From positions 1 through 5,304 of the forward strand of contig CAZBDT010000151.1 in NCBI GenBank assembly GCA_964490745.1: a stretch of DNA of 5,304 nt. Direction: 5' to 3'. Position numbers and translations under genes: made by a program. Under the pieces are notes generated by a model, which worked only from the letters and a program-made list of their open reading frames with translations, was not told the origin of the DNA and did no database searches. How positions within the stretch are numbered: the first letter of the stretch is position 1; each line of letters starts with the position of its first letter. Shown piece by piece: positions 1-5,304 of this stretch. Origin of the DNA: Litorimonas sp964490745 (GTDB taxonomy: Bacteria; Pseudomonadota; Alphaproteobacteria; Caulobacterales; Maricaulaceae).

Positions 1-423
1 GTCTTAGCCCAATATACGAAAGACCAAAGCTTCGAAAATCCGGGGGCACCGAATAGTCTGCGGTCTGGTCTTCCTGCGCCCCAAATCGGCGTCAATATCG
101 AGATCGGCCGTCAGATGATGGATGATGACACAGTTGAAGTCACACTGATGTTGAAAGCTGAAGCCCGTCGGGAAAACGACGTCGCTTTTATTGCTGAGCT
201 GGAATATGCGGGTCTCTTCGCTTTCCAAGGGGTTGGCATTGAAGAAATACAGCCCCTCATCATGATTGAGTGCCCACGTCTTCTCTTTCCATTTGCGCGC
301 CAGATCATGGCCTCCATGACGCAGAGCGGTGGCTTCCCGCCGATTCTATTGGATCCACCTGACTTCACGGCCATGTTCCGTGACGAAATGATGCGCAGAG
401 CCCAAGAAGCCGGTGTGAACTAA
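1..423 (+). CDS. secB: SecB protein-export chaperone, 5' end missing
   Basis: SecB is a cytosolic homotetrameric chaperone that keeps preproteins unfolded and hands them to SecA for export through SecYEG. The frame is open from base 1 and ends at TAA 421-423, giving the last 140 residues; E. coli SecB is 155, so about 10-25 N-terminal residues lie outside the window. The visible start VLAQYTKDQSFENPGAP is the conserved first segment of the family. It is followed by the beta-sheet core (VNIEIGR, then VEVTLMLKAEAR), the GLFAFQGV turn and the very typical CPRLLFPFAR helix. The end, a hydrophobic FPPILLDPPDF stretch and an acidic/basic tail, also fits. An internal ATG at 115 is not the start, because homology continues upstream of it. 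The gene seems to end its transcript at the terminator that follows. Identification is firm; only the true start is unknown. Confidence 0.96.
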   Translation, partial: VLAQYTKDQSFENPGAPNSLRSGLPAPQIGVNIEIGRQMMDDDTVEVTLMLKAEARRENDVAFIAELEYAGLFAFQGVGIEEIQPLIMIECPRLLFPFARQIMASMTQSGGFPPILLDPPDFTAMFRDEMMRRAQEAGVN

Positions 424-446
424 CCCGACTGCGAAATATCCACCTG

Positions 447-483
447 AAAATACCCGCTACACCCTGTGTGAGCGGGTATTTTT
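447..483 (+). terminator. Rho-independent terminator after secB
   Basis: A perfect 12-bp inverted repeat (447-458 with 471-482) brackets a 12-base loop and runs into five T residues (479-483). ACAC (459-462) and GTGT (466-469) inside the loop can extend the stem past a one-base bulge. It starts 23 bases after the secB stop, so it should end the secB transcript and separate it from dnaN. The A-rich left foot (AAAATA) means the reverse strand also ends in a short T run, so weak bidirectional activity is possible. Confidence 0.85.
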
Positions 484-496
484 GTACCTGCTGGTC

Positions 497-524
497 TTCA
501 CATCAGCGCGCAGTCAGCTATGAG
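497..524 (+). promoter_or_regulatory. Possible dnaN promoter (weak)
   Basis: A promoter for dnaN is expected between the secB terminator and the gene. The best sigma-70-like pair I can find is TTCACA (497-502, one mismatch to TTGACA), 16 bases, then TATGAG (519-524, two mismatches to TATAAT). The pairing is not compelling. No CtrA-like or GANTC methylation site was seen in this spacer. This is an inference from position plus a partial motif match. Confidence 0.22.
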
Positions 525-546
525 TTTTGAACGGTATTTTATTTAC

Positions 547-550
547 AAGG
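547..550 (+). promoter_or_regulatory. Ribosome binding site fixing the dnaN start
   Basis: AAGG ends six bases before ATG 557, the expected spacing. It favours the ATG over an in-frame TTG at 527, which would add ten residues (beginning MNGILFTRF) that the clamp family lacks. Confidence 0.55.
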
Positions 551-556
551 TTCATC

Positions 557-1660
557 ATGCGCCTCTCTATTGAACGCTCTAATCTGTTAAAGGCTTTGGG
601 CCACGTCCAAAACGTTGTTGAACGTCGCAACACGATCCCGATTTTGTCCAATGTTTTGATGAGCGCGGAAGACGGTCAGCTGACATTAGTCGCGACCGAT
701 CTCGACATCGAAGTCTCTGAGACGACCGCTGCAGATATCTCTGCACCCGGTCAAGTCACGGCTCCCGCACATACGCTTTATGACATTGCCCGGAAGCTCC
801 CGGACGGATCGCAAGTTGTTTTACAAATAAACTCGGATGACCGCTTAGATGTTGATGCGGGACGTTCGCATTTTACACTCCCACTGCTCCCATCCGGTGA
901 TTTCCCAAAAATGACAGCCGATGGGTTTACCCATGAATTTTCAATTTCAGCCAGTGACTTATCGCGACTGATTGATAAAACGCGCTTTGCGATCTCAACA
1001 GAAGAAACGCGTTATTATCTTAATGGCATTTATGTGCACGGGCATGACGGCAAAATTCGGGCGGTCGCAACGGATGGCCACAGACTGGCCTTGGCTGAAA
1101 GCCCTGCCCCGAGCGGTGCAGAAAACATGCCCGGCGTCATTATTCCGCGAAAAACAGTCTCTGAAATCCGTCGCCTGATCGACGGGATGGATAGCGACGT
1201 CCATGTCAGTGTGAGCGAAGCGAAAATCCGCTTCCGCACAGGTAACGCTGTCATGACTTCTAAGCTCATCGACGGAACTTTCCCGGATTATGAGCGCGTT
1301 ATTCCAAAAGGAAATACCAAGGAACTGACGATTGACAATCAAGTCTTTAAAGGCGCTGTTGACCGCGTGGCAACGATTTCAGCTGAAAAATCCCGCTCTG
1401 TAAAGCTGAGCTTGGCCGAACATAATTTGTCGCTCACCGTGAATAACCCCGAAAGCGGTAACGCCAATGAAGACCTTCCCGTCGATTATGCGGCTGACCC
1501 ACTCGAAATCGGGTTTAATGCAAAATATCTGCTAGACGTGGCCGGACAAATTGAAGGCCGCGATGCGACATTCTTCCTCGATAGCCCGGCCTCTCCGGCT
1601 CTGGTAAAAGATAGCGAAGATGAACATGCGCTCTTCGTATTAATGCCGCTACGTGTCTAA
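557..1660 (+). CDS. dnaN: DNA polymerase III beta subunit (sliding clamp)
   Basis: The product forms the ring-shaped homodimer that tethers DNA polymerase III to DNA and recruits other polymerases, ligase, MutS/MutL and Hda-type regulators. The 367 residues match the usual length (E. coli 366), and the protein starts MRLSIERSNLLKAL, as clamps do. Three clamp domains fit roughly residues 1-120, 128-245 and 250-367. The peptide-binding cleft is well conserved: L155, T172, G174, H175, R176 and L177 sit at the same numbers as in E. coli. P243, R247, V248, V361, P364 and R366 are shifted by one. Other landmarks are TRYYLNGIYV (151-160), LIDGTFPDYERVIP (237-250) and the C-terminal MPLRV. The ATG at 557 is chosen for its Shine-Dalgarno sequence and family alignment. 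recF follows after 9 bases, so the two are co-transcribed. dnaA is not upstream; secB is. Very secure call. Confidence 0.98.
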   Translation: MRLSIERSNLLKALGHVQNVVERRNTIPILSNVLMSAEDGQLTLVATDLDIEVSETTAADISAPGQVTAPAHTLYDIARKLPDGSQVVLQINSDDRLDVDAGRSHFTLPLLPSGDFPKMTADGFTHEFSISASDLSRLIDKTRFAISTEETRYYLNGIYVHGHDGKIRAVATDGHRLALAESPAPSGAENMPGVIIPRKTVSEIRRLIDGMDSDVHVSVSEAKIRFRTGNAVMTSKLIDGTFPDYERVIPKGNTKELTIDNQVFKGAVDRVATISAEKSRSVKLSLAEHNLSLTVNNPESGNANEDLPVDYAADPLEIGFNAKYLLDVAGQIEGRDATFFLDSPASPALVKDSEDEHALFVLMPLRV

Positions 1661-1669
1661 ATAACCTAA

Positions 1670-2776
1670 GTGGCGTCGATTGCCTCTTTACGCTTGATTG
1701 ATTTCCGATCCTACTCGGCGCTGGATGCAGAGTTTCAGTCAGGGGTAGTTGTGCTTTATGGCCCAAACGGTGCGGGAAAGACGAACCTCTTAGAGGCTAT
1801 TTCCCTCCTCTCGCCTGGACGTGGTCTCAGGCGCGCAAAAGTTAATCTATTGGCGCGCGTAGATAGCGGTACAGCTTGTCCGGCCTGGGGCATCAATGCC
1901 AGCTTACACGCGGAAGACGACCCCATGCGGATATCAATAGGGCAAGTCCCTGAATATCCGCGTCGGCGACAGTTGAAAATTAACGGGAAAACGGCGACGG
2001 GGCCTGAACTTGCACGGCGTATATCGATGCTTTGGCTGACACCTGCGCAAGATAGGCTCTTTACAGGACCGGCCTCAGACCGCCGGAAATTTATCGACCG
2101 CTTCACCTTAGCTTTCTCACCGGATCATGGCACAAACACAATTCGCTTTGAAAAAGCAAGAACTGAACGGAATCGTCTTTTAAGTGAGGGAGCATCAGAT
2201 CGCATTTGGTATGAAGCGATTGAGGCTGACCTTTCCAAATTCGGGGCATTGATTGCACAAGCACGCATGGCGACAATCCAGAATTTGCAACAGGAAATCA
2301 CGAGCCGAGAAACGATCTTCCCGCAATCATTGATCGGATTAAAAGGCACACTTGAAGATCAATTCCAAGACGGCCTGACCCTAACAGATGTCGCAGAAAA
2401 CTATCGTCAGAGGTTAGCGGATGAGAGACAGATAGATGTCAGAGCTGGGCGAACGTTGACGGGTCCGCACCGCGCAGAGCTCCACGTCACCCATAAAGCT
2501 AAAGCAATGCCCGCTGCATTGTGTTCAACGGGAGAACAAAAAGCCCTACTGATCGGCCTCATCCTCGCACAAGCCCGCGCTTTAGCGGACAAGCAACCTA
2601 TTCTCTTATTGGACGAAGTCGCTGCACATTTGGATGCTAAGCGCCGTGCGGCCTTGGCAGAGGAATTATTAGATTTACGGCTTCAAGTCTTCATGACGGG
2701 AACGGACAAATCGCTCTTTACCGATTTCGGAAAACGCGCACAAATCGTTAAAGTTTCAGACGGACAGCTATCCTAA
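1670..2776 (+). CDS. recF: DNA replication and repair protein RecF
   Basis: RecF is an SMC/Rad50-like ABC ATPase that, with RecO and RecR, loads RecA at single-strand gaps. The 368 residues (E. coli 357) carry all expected motifs: the N-terminal strand SLRLIDFRSY, Walker A GPNGAGKT (31-38), RecF signature GPASDRRKFIDR (133-144), GPHRAE (265-270), the ABC signature STGEQ (286-290), Walker B ILLLDE (311-316) and the D-loop AHLD (319-322). The start is GTG; the codon just before it is an in-frame TAA, and homology begins at once, so nothing longer is possible and the next in-frame ATG lies far inside. No Shine-Dalgarno sequence is visible. With dnaN ending only 9 bases earlier, translation probably relies on coupling or re-initiation, which would keep RecF scarce relative to the clamp. 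gyrB does not follow; a convergent gene does. Confidence 0.97.
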   Translation: MASIASLRLIDFRSYSALDAEFQSGVVVLYGPNGAGKTNLLEAISLLSPGRGLRRAKVNLLARVDSGTACPAWGINASLHAEDDPMRISIGQVPEYPRRRQLKINGKTATGPELARRISMLWLTPAQDRLFTGPASDRRKFIDRFTLAFSPDHGTNTIRFEKARTERNRLLSEGASDRIWYEAIEADLSKFGALIAQARMATIQNLQQEITSRETIFPQSLIGLKGTLEDQFQDGLTLTDVAENYRQRLADERQIDVRAGRTLTGPHRAELHVTHKAKAMPAALCSTGEQKALLIGLILAQARALADKQPILLLDEVAAHLDAKRRAALAEELLDLRLQVFMTGTDKSLFTDFGKRAQIVKVSDGQLS

Positions 2777-2784
2777 ATGAAATC

Positions 2785-2814
2785 GCCCTGTCTTCCGCAA
2801 GCGGAAGACAGGGC
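2785..2814. terminator. Perfect hairpin after recF, possible bidirectional terminator
   Basis: Bases 2785-2797 pair perfectly with 2802-2814 (13 bp, GC-rich) around a CAAG tetraloop, starting 9 bases after the recF stop. It lies between convergent genes, so it could end or protect both transcripts. On the plus strand no T run follows (CTACGATATC). On the minus strand only a broken one does (GATTTCATTT). It is therefore not a textbook intrinsic terminator: a 3'-end-stabilising hairpin or Rho-assisted end is as likely. Confidence 0.55.
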
Positions 2815-2816
2815 TA

Positions 2817-2850
2817 CGATATCGAAACGGGGCGCAGTTGTCCGATATCG
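2817..2850. repeat. Pair of CGATATCG palindromes
   Basis: The 8-bp palindrome CGATATCG occurs at 2817-2824 and again at 2843-2850, 26 bases apart start to start, each followed by A. Being self-complementary, the copies could also pair with each other as a hairpin. They lie in non-coding convergent spacer. The spacing is about two and a half helical turns. Function unknown; a protein-binding pair or simple coincidence are both open. Confidence 0.4.
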
Positions 2851-2878
2851 ATTTTGTACCTGATGAACCTCTCATCAT

Positions 2879-2893
2879 GAACTCAAGATGAAC
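2879..2893. promoter_or_regulatory. LexA-like direct repeat GAAC-N7-GAAC
   Basis: GAAC at 2879-2882 and 2890-2893 are separated by exactly seven bases; read on the minus strand this is GTTC-N7-GTTC, the core of the alphaproteobacterial LexA operator. The repeat extends to ATGAAC in both arms, and a third ATGAAC lies at 2863-2868. The site is 13 bases past the minus-strand hydroxylase stop, in a convergent spacer with no annotated promoter, so function is doubtful. A match of this core by chance somewhere in a window this long is not rare. Confidence 0.25.
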
Positions 2894-2906
2894 AAGTTTT
2901 TCAGAT

Positions 2907-4085
2907 TTATTTCATCAAGCTTGGAACCTCACGCGTTTCACCGGCCGCTCGCTTTTCCAGTGCCGACTTGAGTATGGGGAAACGGTTTGTCAACACCAAG
3001 CTAAGACGTCTTGCATGCCCAATAGCAGAAAATTTTGCCCCAGAAACTTCAGAAATAACATGGGTTAACAAACCGACTGAGCGCGTATCCAGATTCCGCA
3101 ATAAATCATAATCCAGAAGCCCCGTCACCCCGATATCTTGACCCGTTTCTACGGCCTGTTTCACACCATCAGCCATAGCTGCCACATCGCGCAAACCCAA
3201 ATTCAAACCCTGGCCCGCAAGGGGATGAATGATGTGTGCAGCATCCCCTACCAAAGCAATCCGACCTTTGGAAAAACTATCCGCAATTTGAAGCTTAAGC
3301 GGGTAGGTTTGCCGCGGTGCGGTCAACTCCATTGCGCCCAGATATCCGCCCATTTTTTCGGATAAGAGGCTTAGAAAATCTATCTCTTCTAGTTCAGCCG
3401 CCGCCGTCACAGCCTTGGTCGGACCTGACCACACAATCTGACTTCTGTTCTCAGTCAAAGGTAAAACCGCTAATGCTCCACCTTTTATGATCCTTTGCCA
3501 CGCCAATCCATCATGCGGCATTTCGTGGGATATAGTCGTGACGAGCGAAACCGCGTCATAGTCAAACCGTTGAACTGTTATTCCGCTTTTGCGTCGAAAA
3601 CTAGATTGTCGCCCATCCGCTGCAATCAGAAGCCGCGCTGAATAGTTACCCCTATCCGTTTGTAGCGTGACTTTACCGCCTTCATCCAAAAATTCTTGGA
3701 CAGTAATAGTCTCCAAACATTGTATCGATTGTGTAGATCGCACGCGTTCAATCAGAGCAGATTTTAGCGCAGCATTTTCGATCAAGGCACCTAAATTTCC
3801 GCCATCTCCATCGCCTTCAAAATAGAGCCGCCATGGACTATCGGGCGTGCCTTCCGTGACAAGCATGTCCTGAATGGGTTGCAAATGATCGGATAAATCA
3901 ACTTTGAGATTTTCAAACAATCGCAGAGATGTCGCCGACAAAGCAGAGGCTCGTCCATCGGCGCCTGCTTTTATGGTCGTTTTGTCTAGAAGAGCAACCT
4001 TCGCACCACTCTCTGCTAAAGCCAAAGCCGATGTAAGCCCAACCAGACCCGCGCCAACGATGATAACATCAAAATCAGTTTTCAT
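2907..4085 (-). CDS. UbiH/UbiF/Coq6-family FAD monooxygenase (ubiquinone biosynthesis)
   Basis: Enzymes of this family use FAD, NAD(P)H and O2 to hydroxylate the aromatic ring of ubiquinone intermediates, usually as peripheral membrane proteins. From ATG 4085 the product has 392 residues, a normal family length. Visible motifs are the N-terminal Rossmann GAGLVG (11-16), the RASALS segment (45-50), the ADGRQS motif (156-161) and the C-terminal FAD/ribityl motif with GDAAHIIHP (280-288) and AGQGLNLGLRD (290-300). No membrane helix or signal peptide is seen. An in-frame GTG at 4094 would add MED; AGGA at 4110-4107 lies 12 bases before it, while ATG 4085 has GGAAG only two bases upstream, so the start is uncertain by three residues. 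The gene diverges from ftsK and converges on recF. Which ring position it modifies (UbiH, UbiF, UbiI or alphaproteobacterial UbiL type) cannot be told by eye, so no symbol is given. Confidence 0.92.
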   Translation of the reverse strand: MKTDFDVIIVGAGLVGLTSALALAESGAKVALLDKTTIKAGADGRASALSATSLRLFENLKVDLSDHLQPIQDMLVTEGTPDSPWRLYFEGDGDGGNLGALIENAALKSALIERVRSTQSIQCLETITVQEFLDEGGKVTLQTDRGNYSARLLIAADGRQSSFRRKSGITVQRFDYDAVSLVTTISHEMPHDGLAWQRIIKGGALAVLPLTENRSQIVWSGPTKAVTAAAELEEIDFLSLLSEKMGGYLGAMELTAPRQTYPLKLQIADSFSKGRIALVGDAAHIIHPLAGQGLNLGLRDVAAMADGVKQAVETGQDIGVTGLLDYDLLRNLDTRSVGLLTHVISEVSGAKFSAIGHARRLSLVLTNRFPILKSALEKRAAGETREVPSLMK

Positions 4086-4151
4086 ATCTTCCACATAGGC
4101 GCACTATCCTGGAAGTAAAAGGTGGCAAATCATATCAAATCCGCATTCAGC

Positions 4152-4167
4152 TTAACGCCTCATTCAC
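4152..4167. promoter_or_regulatory. CtrA-like near-match TTAA-N7-TTCAC
   Basis: TTAA (4152-4155), seven bases, then TTCAC (4163-4167) differs at one base from the alphaproteobacterial CtrA consensus TTAA-N7-TTAAC. It lies in the divergent promoter region, upstream of the ftsK -10 and where the -35 of the minus-strand gene would fall. CtrA controls several division genes in Caulobacter-type bacteria, so the place is plausible. A single near-match is weak evidence. Confidence 0.3.
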
Positions 4168-4194
4168 GCTTATTATTTACGCTTTGGTAAGCGT
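4166..4194. repeat. ACGCTT repeats upstream of ftsK
   Basis: ACGCTT occurs at 4166-4171 and 4179-4184 (13 bases apart), and its inverse AAGCGT at 4189-4194, giving a 6-4-6 dyad (4179-4194) plus one extra direct copy. The dyad ends two bases before the putative ftsK -10 TATACT, where a repressor would sit. No known regulator is recognised from the motif. Confidence 0.35.
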
Positions 4195-4208
4195 TTATAC
4201 TCCGTTTT

Positions 4209-4213
4209 GAGGA
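4209..4213 (+). promoter_or_regulatory. Ribosome binding site fixing the ftsK start
   Basis: GAGGA ends four bases before ATG 4218. In the same frame upstream there is a stop (TAA 4188-4190) and no ATG, GTG or TTG between it and 4218, so this start is well supported. Confidence 0.65.
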
Positions 4214-4217
4214 CAAG

Positions 4218-5304
4218 ATGACACCACCGCCTTCCGCCACTGCCGATTACGACGCCGACTATCAATACGCACCCGAAGATATTCATGCGATGATGGCAGA
4301 AGTCACCGCGCGCGAAGGTAATGCCTTTTGGCGCGCTGTTCGGGCGTTATTTATGTGTCTCATCGGGGTCATAATTTTGATATCAATTCTGGCTTATAAT
4401 CCATTTGACCCAACCGGCGATACGGCAGGCATTGGTGTCGGGCGGCACCCTTTTGGTGGCTTTGGCGCAAATCTCTCTAACCTTTTCATGCAGACTTTGG
4501 GGTGGGGTGGCTTACTTGTTGGCGGCATTATTCTCCTCTCTGGTATTCGCCGCCTTATGGGGCGCGTTGGGGCACGAAGTCGGTCTTTCAAATGGAAACG
4601 AATAGCGATCGGTGCAGGAGCGGTCCTGCTCGGCACGATGACATTATCCGCATTCCCCATTCCACAAAGCTGGCCCATGGCGAGCGGCCTAGGCGGCATT
4701 ATCGGCGATATTTTACATCTGACGCCCAAAGGATGGCTAGATGCCTTTAACGTTCCTGTTTCCGGCTTATGGATCGCGATTTTATCCTTTGCCGGAGCGG
4801 CTTACATGTTGGCGCTTTATCTCGGCGTCGTGACGAAAGACCTTCTCGATATTGCCGATGCGGCGACATTGGTTTGGGCCTATATTCGTATTTGGATTGA
4901 CCGCCTGACGGCTTTGGTCGTCCGTTTATTCCGTAAGGGCTATACGGCGCCCATGGATGCGCAAATGGCGAGCGAACCGCTCTATCGCGATATTCCGGAT
5001 ACGGCTCCAACGCCCGTCACTTATGCACCCGAACCCGCTGCATATGTGCCTGAACCTGTTGCTGCCCCAAAACCAGCGGCGAAGAAACGTCCCGTCAAAC
5101 GCAAGACGGTCAAAAAGCCTGCGCAACCGAGTTTCGATTTCTCCGACTCCGATGATTACATCTTACCCGGCCTAGACTTGCTGAAAGCCCCGCCGCCGCG
5201 TTCCACTGTGCGGGATGAAGGCGCGCTGCGCCGGGCCTCTGACCAACTCCATAAAGTCATGGGCGATTACGGTGTGGACGGCGAGATGGGCCAAGTCAGC
5301 CCCG
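4218..5304 (+). CDS. ftsK: FtsK DNA translocase, N-terminal part (3' end outside window)
   Basis: FtsK anchors at the division septum, pumps chromosome ends apart and activates XerCD recombination. The frame stays open for 362 codons to the window edge. A short cytoplasmic N-terminus is followed by four probable membrane helices near residues 42-60, 93-111, 129-146 and 183-204. The first runs into NPFDPT, comparable to the SPADP found there in E. coli FtsK. Next come amphipathic residues 207-240, then a Pro/Ala-rich linker of about 70 residues (245-315) with YAPEP/YVPEP repeats and a strongly basic KKRPVKRKTVKK patch (289-300). The text then resumes conserved FtsK sequence, ILPGLDLLKAPP (315-326), leading into the alpha domain (ALRRASDQLHKVMGDYGVDG). 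The ATPase motor and gamma domain must lie beyond the window. The linker is short compared with the several hundred residues in E. coli. Start chosen by Shine-Dalgarno sequence and upstream stop. Confidence 0.93.
   Translation, partial: MTPPPSATADYDADYQYAPEDIHAMMAEVTAREGNAFWRAVRALFMCLIGVIILISILAYNPFDPTGDTAGIGVGRHPFGGFGANLSNLFMQTLGWGGLLVGGIILLSGIRRLMGRVGARSRSFKWKRIAIGAGAVLLGTMTLSAFPIPQSWPMASGLGGIIGDILHLTPKGWLDAFNVPVSGLWIAILSFAGAAYMLALYLGVVTKDLLDIADAATLVWAYIRIWIDRLTALVVRLFRKGYTAPMDAQMASEPLYRDIPDTAPTPVTYAPEPAAYVPEPVAAPKPAAKKRPVKRKTVKKPAQPSFDFSDSDDYILPGLDLLKAPPPRSTVRDEGALRRASDQLHKVMGDYGVDGEMGQVSP

Larger units (their letters stand above)
4086..4217. promoter_or_regulatory. Divergent control region between the hydroxylase gene and ftsK
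   Basis: Both genes must be driven from this 132-base spacer. Minus strand: TATGAT (4134-4129) is a good -10 for the hydroxylase, but no convincing -35 stands 16-18 bases before it. Plus strand: TATACT (4196-4201) is a good -10 for ftsK, again with only a weak -35 (TTATTT, 4173-4178). That -10 would put the ftsK transcript start almost on its Shine-Dalgarno sequence, so either the leader is very short or the true promoter is further upstream. The CtrA-like box and ACGCTT repeats listed separately lie between the two -10 elements. Confidence 0.45.

Noticed and set aside
115..423. secB read as a short gene starting at ATG 115
   Set aside because: Conserved SecB sequence continues without a stop to base 1, so this is an internal methionine of a truncated gene.
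437..445. DnaA-box-like ATATCCACC between secB and dnaN
   Set aside because: Two mismatches to TTATCCACA, a single copy, no AT-rich unwinding region and no cluster, so no origin can be claimed.
527..556. TTG start giving dnaN ten extra N-terminal residues
   Set aside because: ATG 557 has AAGG at ideal spacing and begins exactly where the clamp family begins.
995..1342. 115-codon minus-strand frame opposite dnaN
   Set aside because: Shadow of the highly conserved clamp gene, with no family resemblance or own ribosome binding site.
2777..2863. 28-codon frame starting at ATG directly after the recF stop (product begins MKSPCLPQAEDR)
   Set aside because: No Shine-Dalgarno sequence, spans the hairpin and the palindromes, and matches no family I know. 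A frame this short is expected by chance.
4614..4629. Inverted repeat GCAGGA-N4-TCCTGC
   Set aside because: It lies inside the membrane-domain coding part of ftsK, and the codons explain it. No sign of a regulatory role.
4394..4729. 111-codon minus-strand frame opposite ftsK
   Set aside because: Composition is Pro/Arg-rich as expected of an antisense shadow; the plus frame is unmistakable FtsK.

Overview
The window reads as a stretch of housekeeping chromosome from an alphaproteobacterium. This rests on the family resemblance of the five proteins, on the pairing of a UbiH-family hydroxylase with ftsK, and on a possible CtrA-like box and an alphaproteobacterial-type LexA-like repeat in the spacers. 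Base composition looks balanced rather than GC-rich. That would fit a moderate-GC marine lineage of the Caulobacterales/Hyphomonadales type, but the genus-level guess is weak. All five genes share similar codon use, and I see no mobile element, CRISPR array, tRNA or rRNA.

Layout, left to right. Positions 1-423 hold the 3' part of secB (export chaperone), closed by a strong intrinsic terminator (447-483). After a short leader come dnaN (557-1660, sliding clamp) and recF (1670-2776, gap repair), only 9 bases apart and evidently one operon. A 130-base convergent spacer (2777-2906) follows. It holds a perfect hairpin, two copies of the palindrome CGATATCG and a GAAC-N7-GAAC direct repeat. On the minus strand, 4085-2907 encodes a complete UbiH/Coq6-family FAD monooxygenase. 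A 132-base divergent spacer (4086-4217) with small repeats and a CtrA-like near-match separates it from the 5' part of ftsK (4218 to the window edge), whose product is the DNA translocase of the division septum.

The genes cover replication processivity (DnaN), replication-linked repair (RecF), chromosome segregation at division (FtsK), protein export (SecB) and ubiquinone synthesis (UbiH family). DnaN and RecF work at the replication fork and FtsK at the terminus and septum; SecB and the hydroxylase are unrelated neighbours. dnaA is not next to dnaN and gyrB does not follow recF, so the classical dnaA-dnaN-recF-gyrB cluster is split here.

I found no convincing undescribed biological system. 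The items most worth a second look are regulatory: the exact-core LexA-like repeat in the convergent spacer, the U-tract-less hairpin after recF, and the divergent ubiH/ftsK control region.
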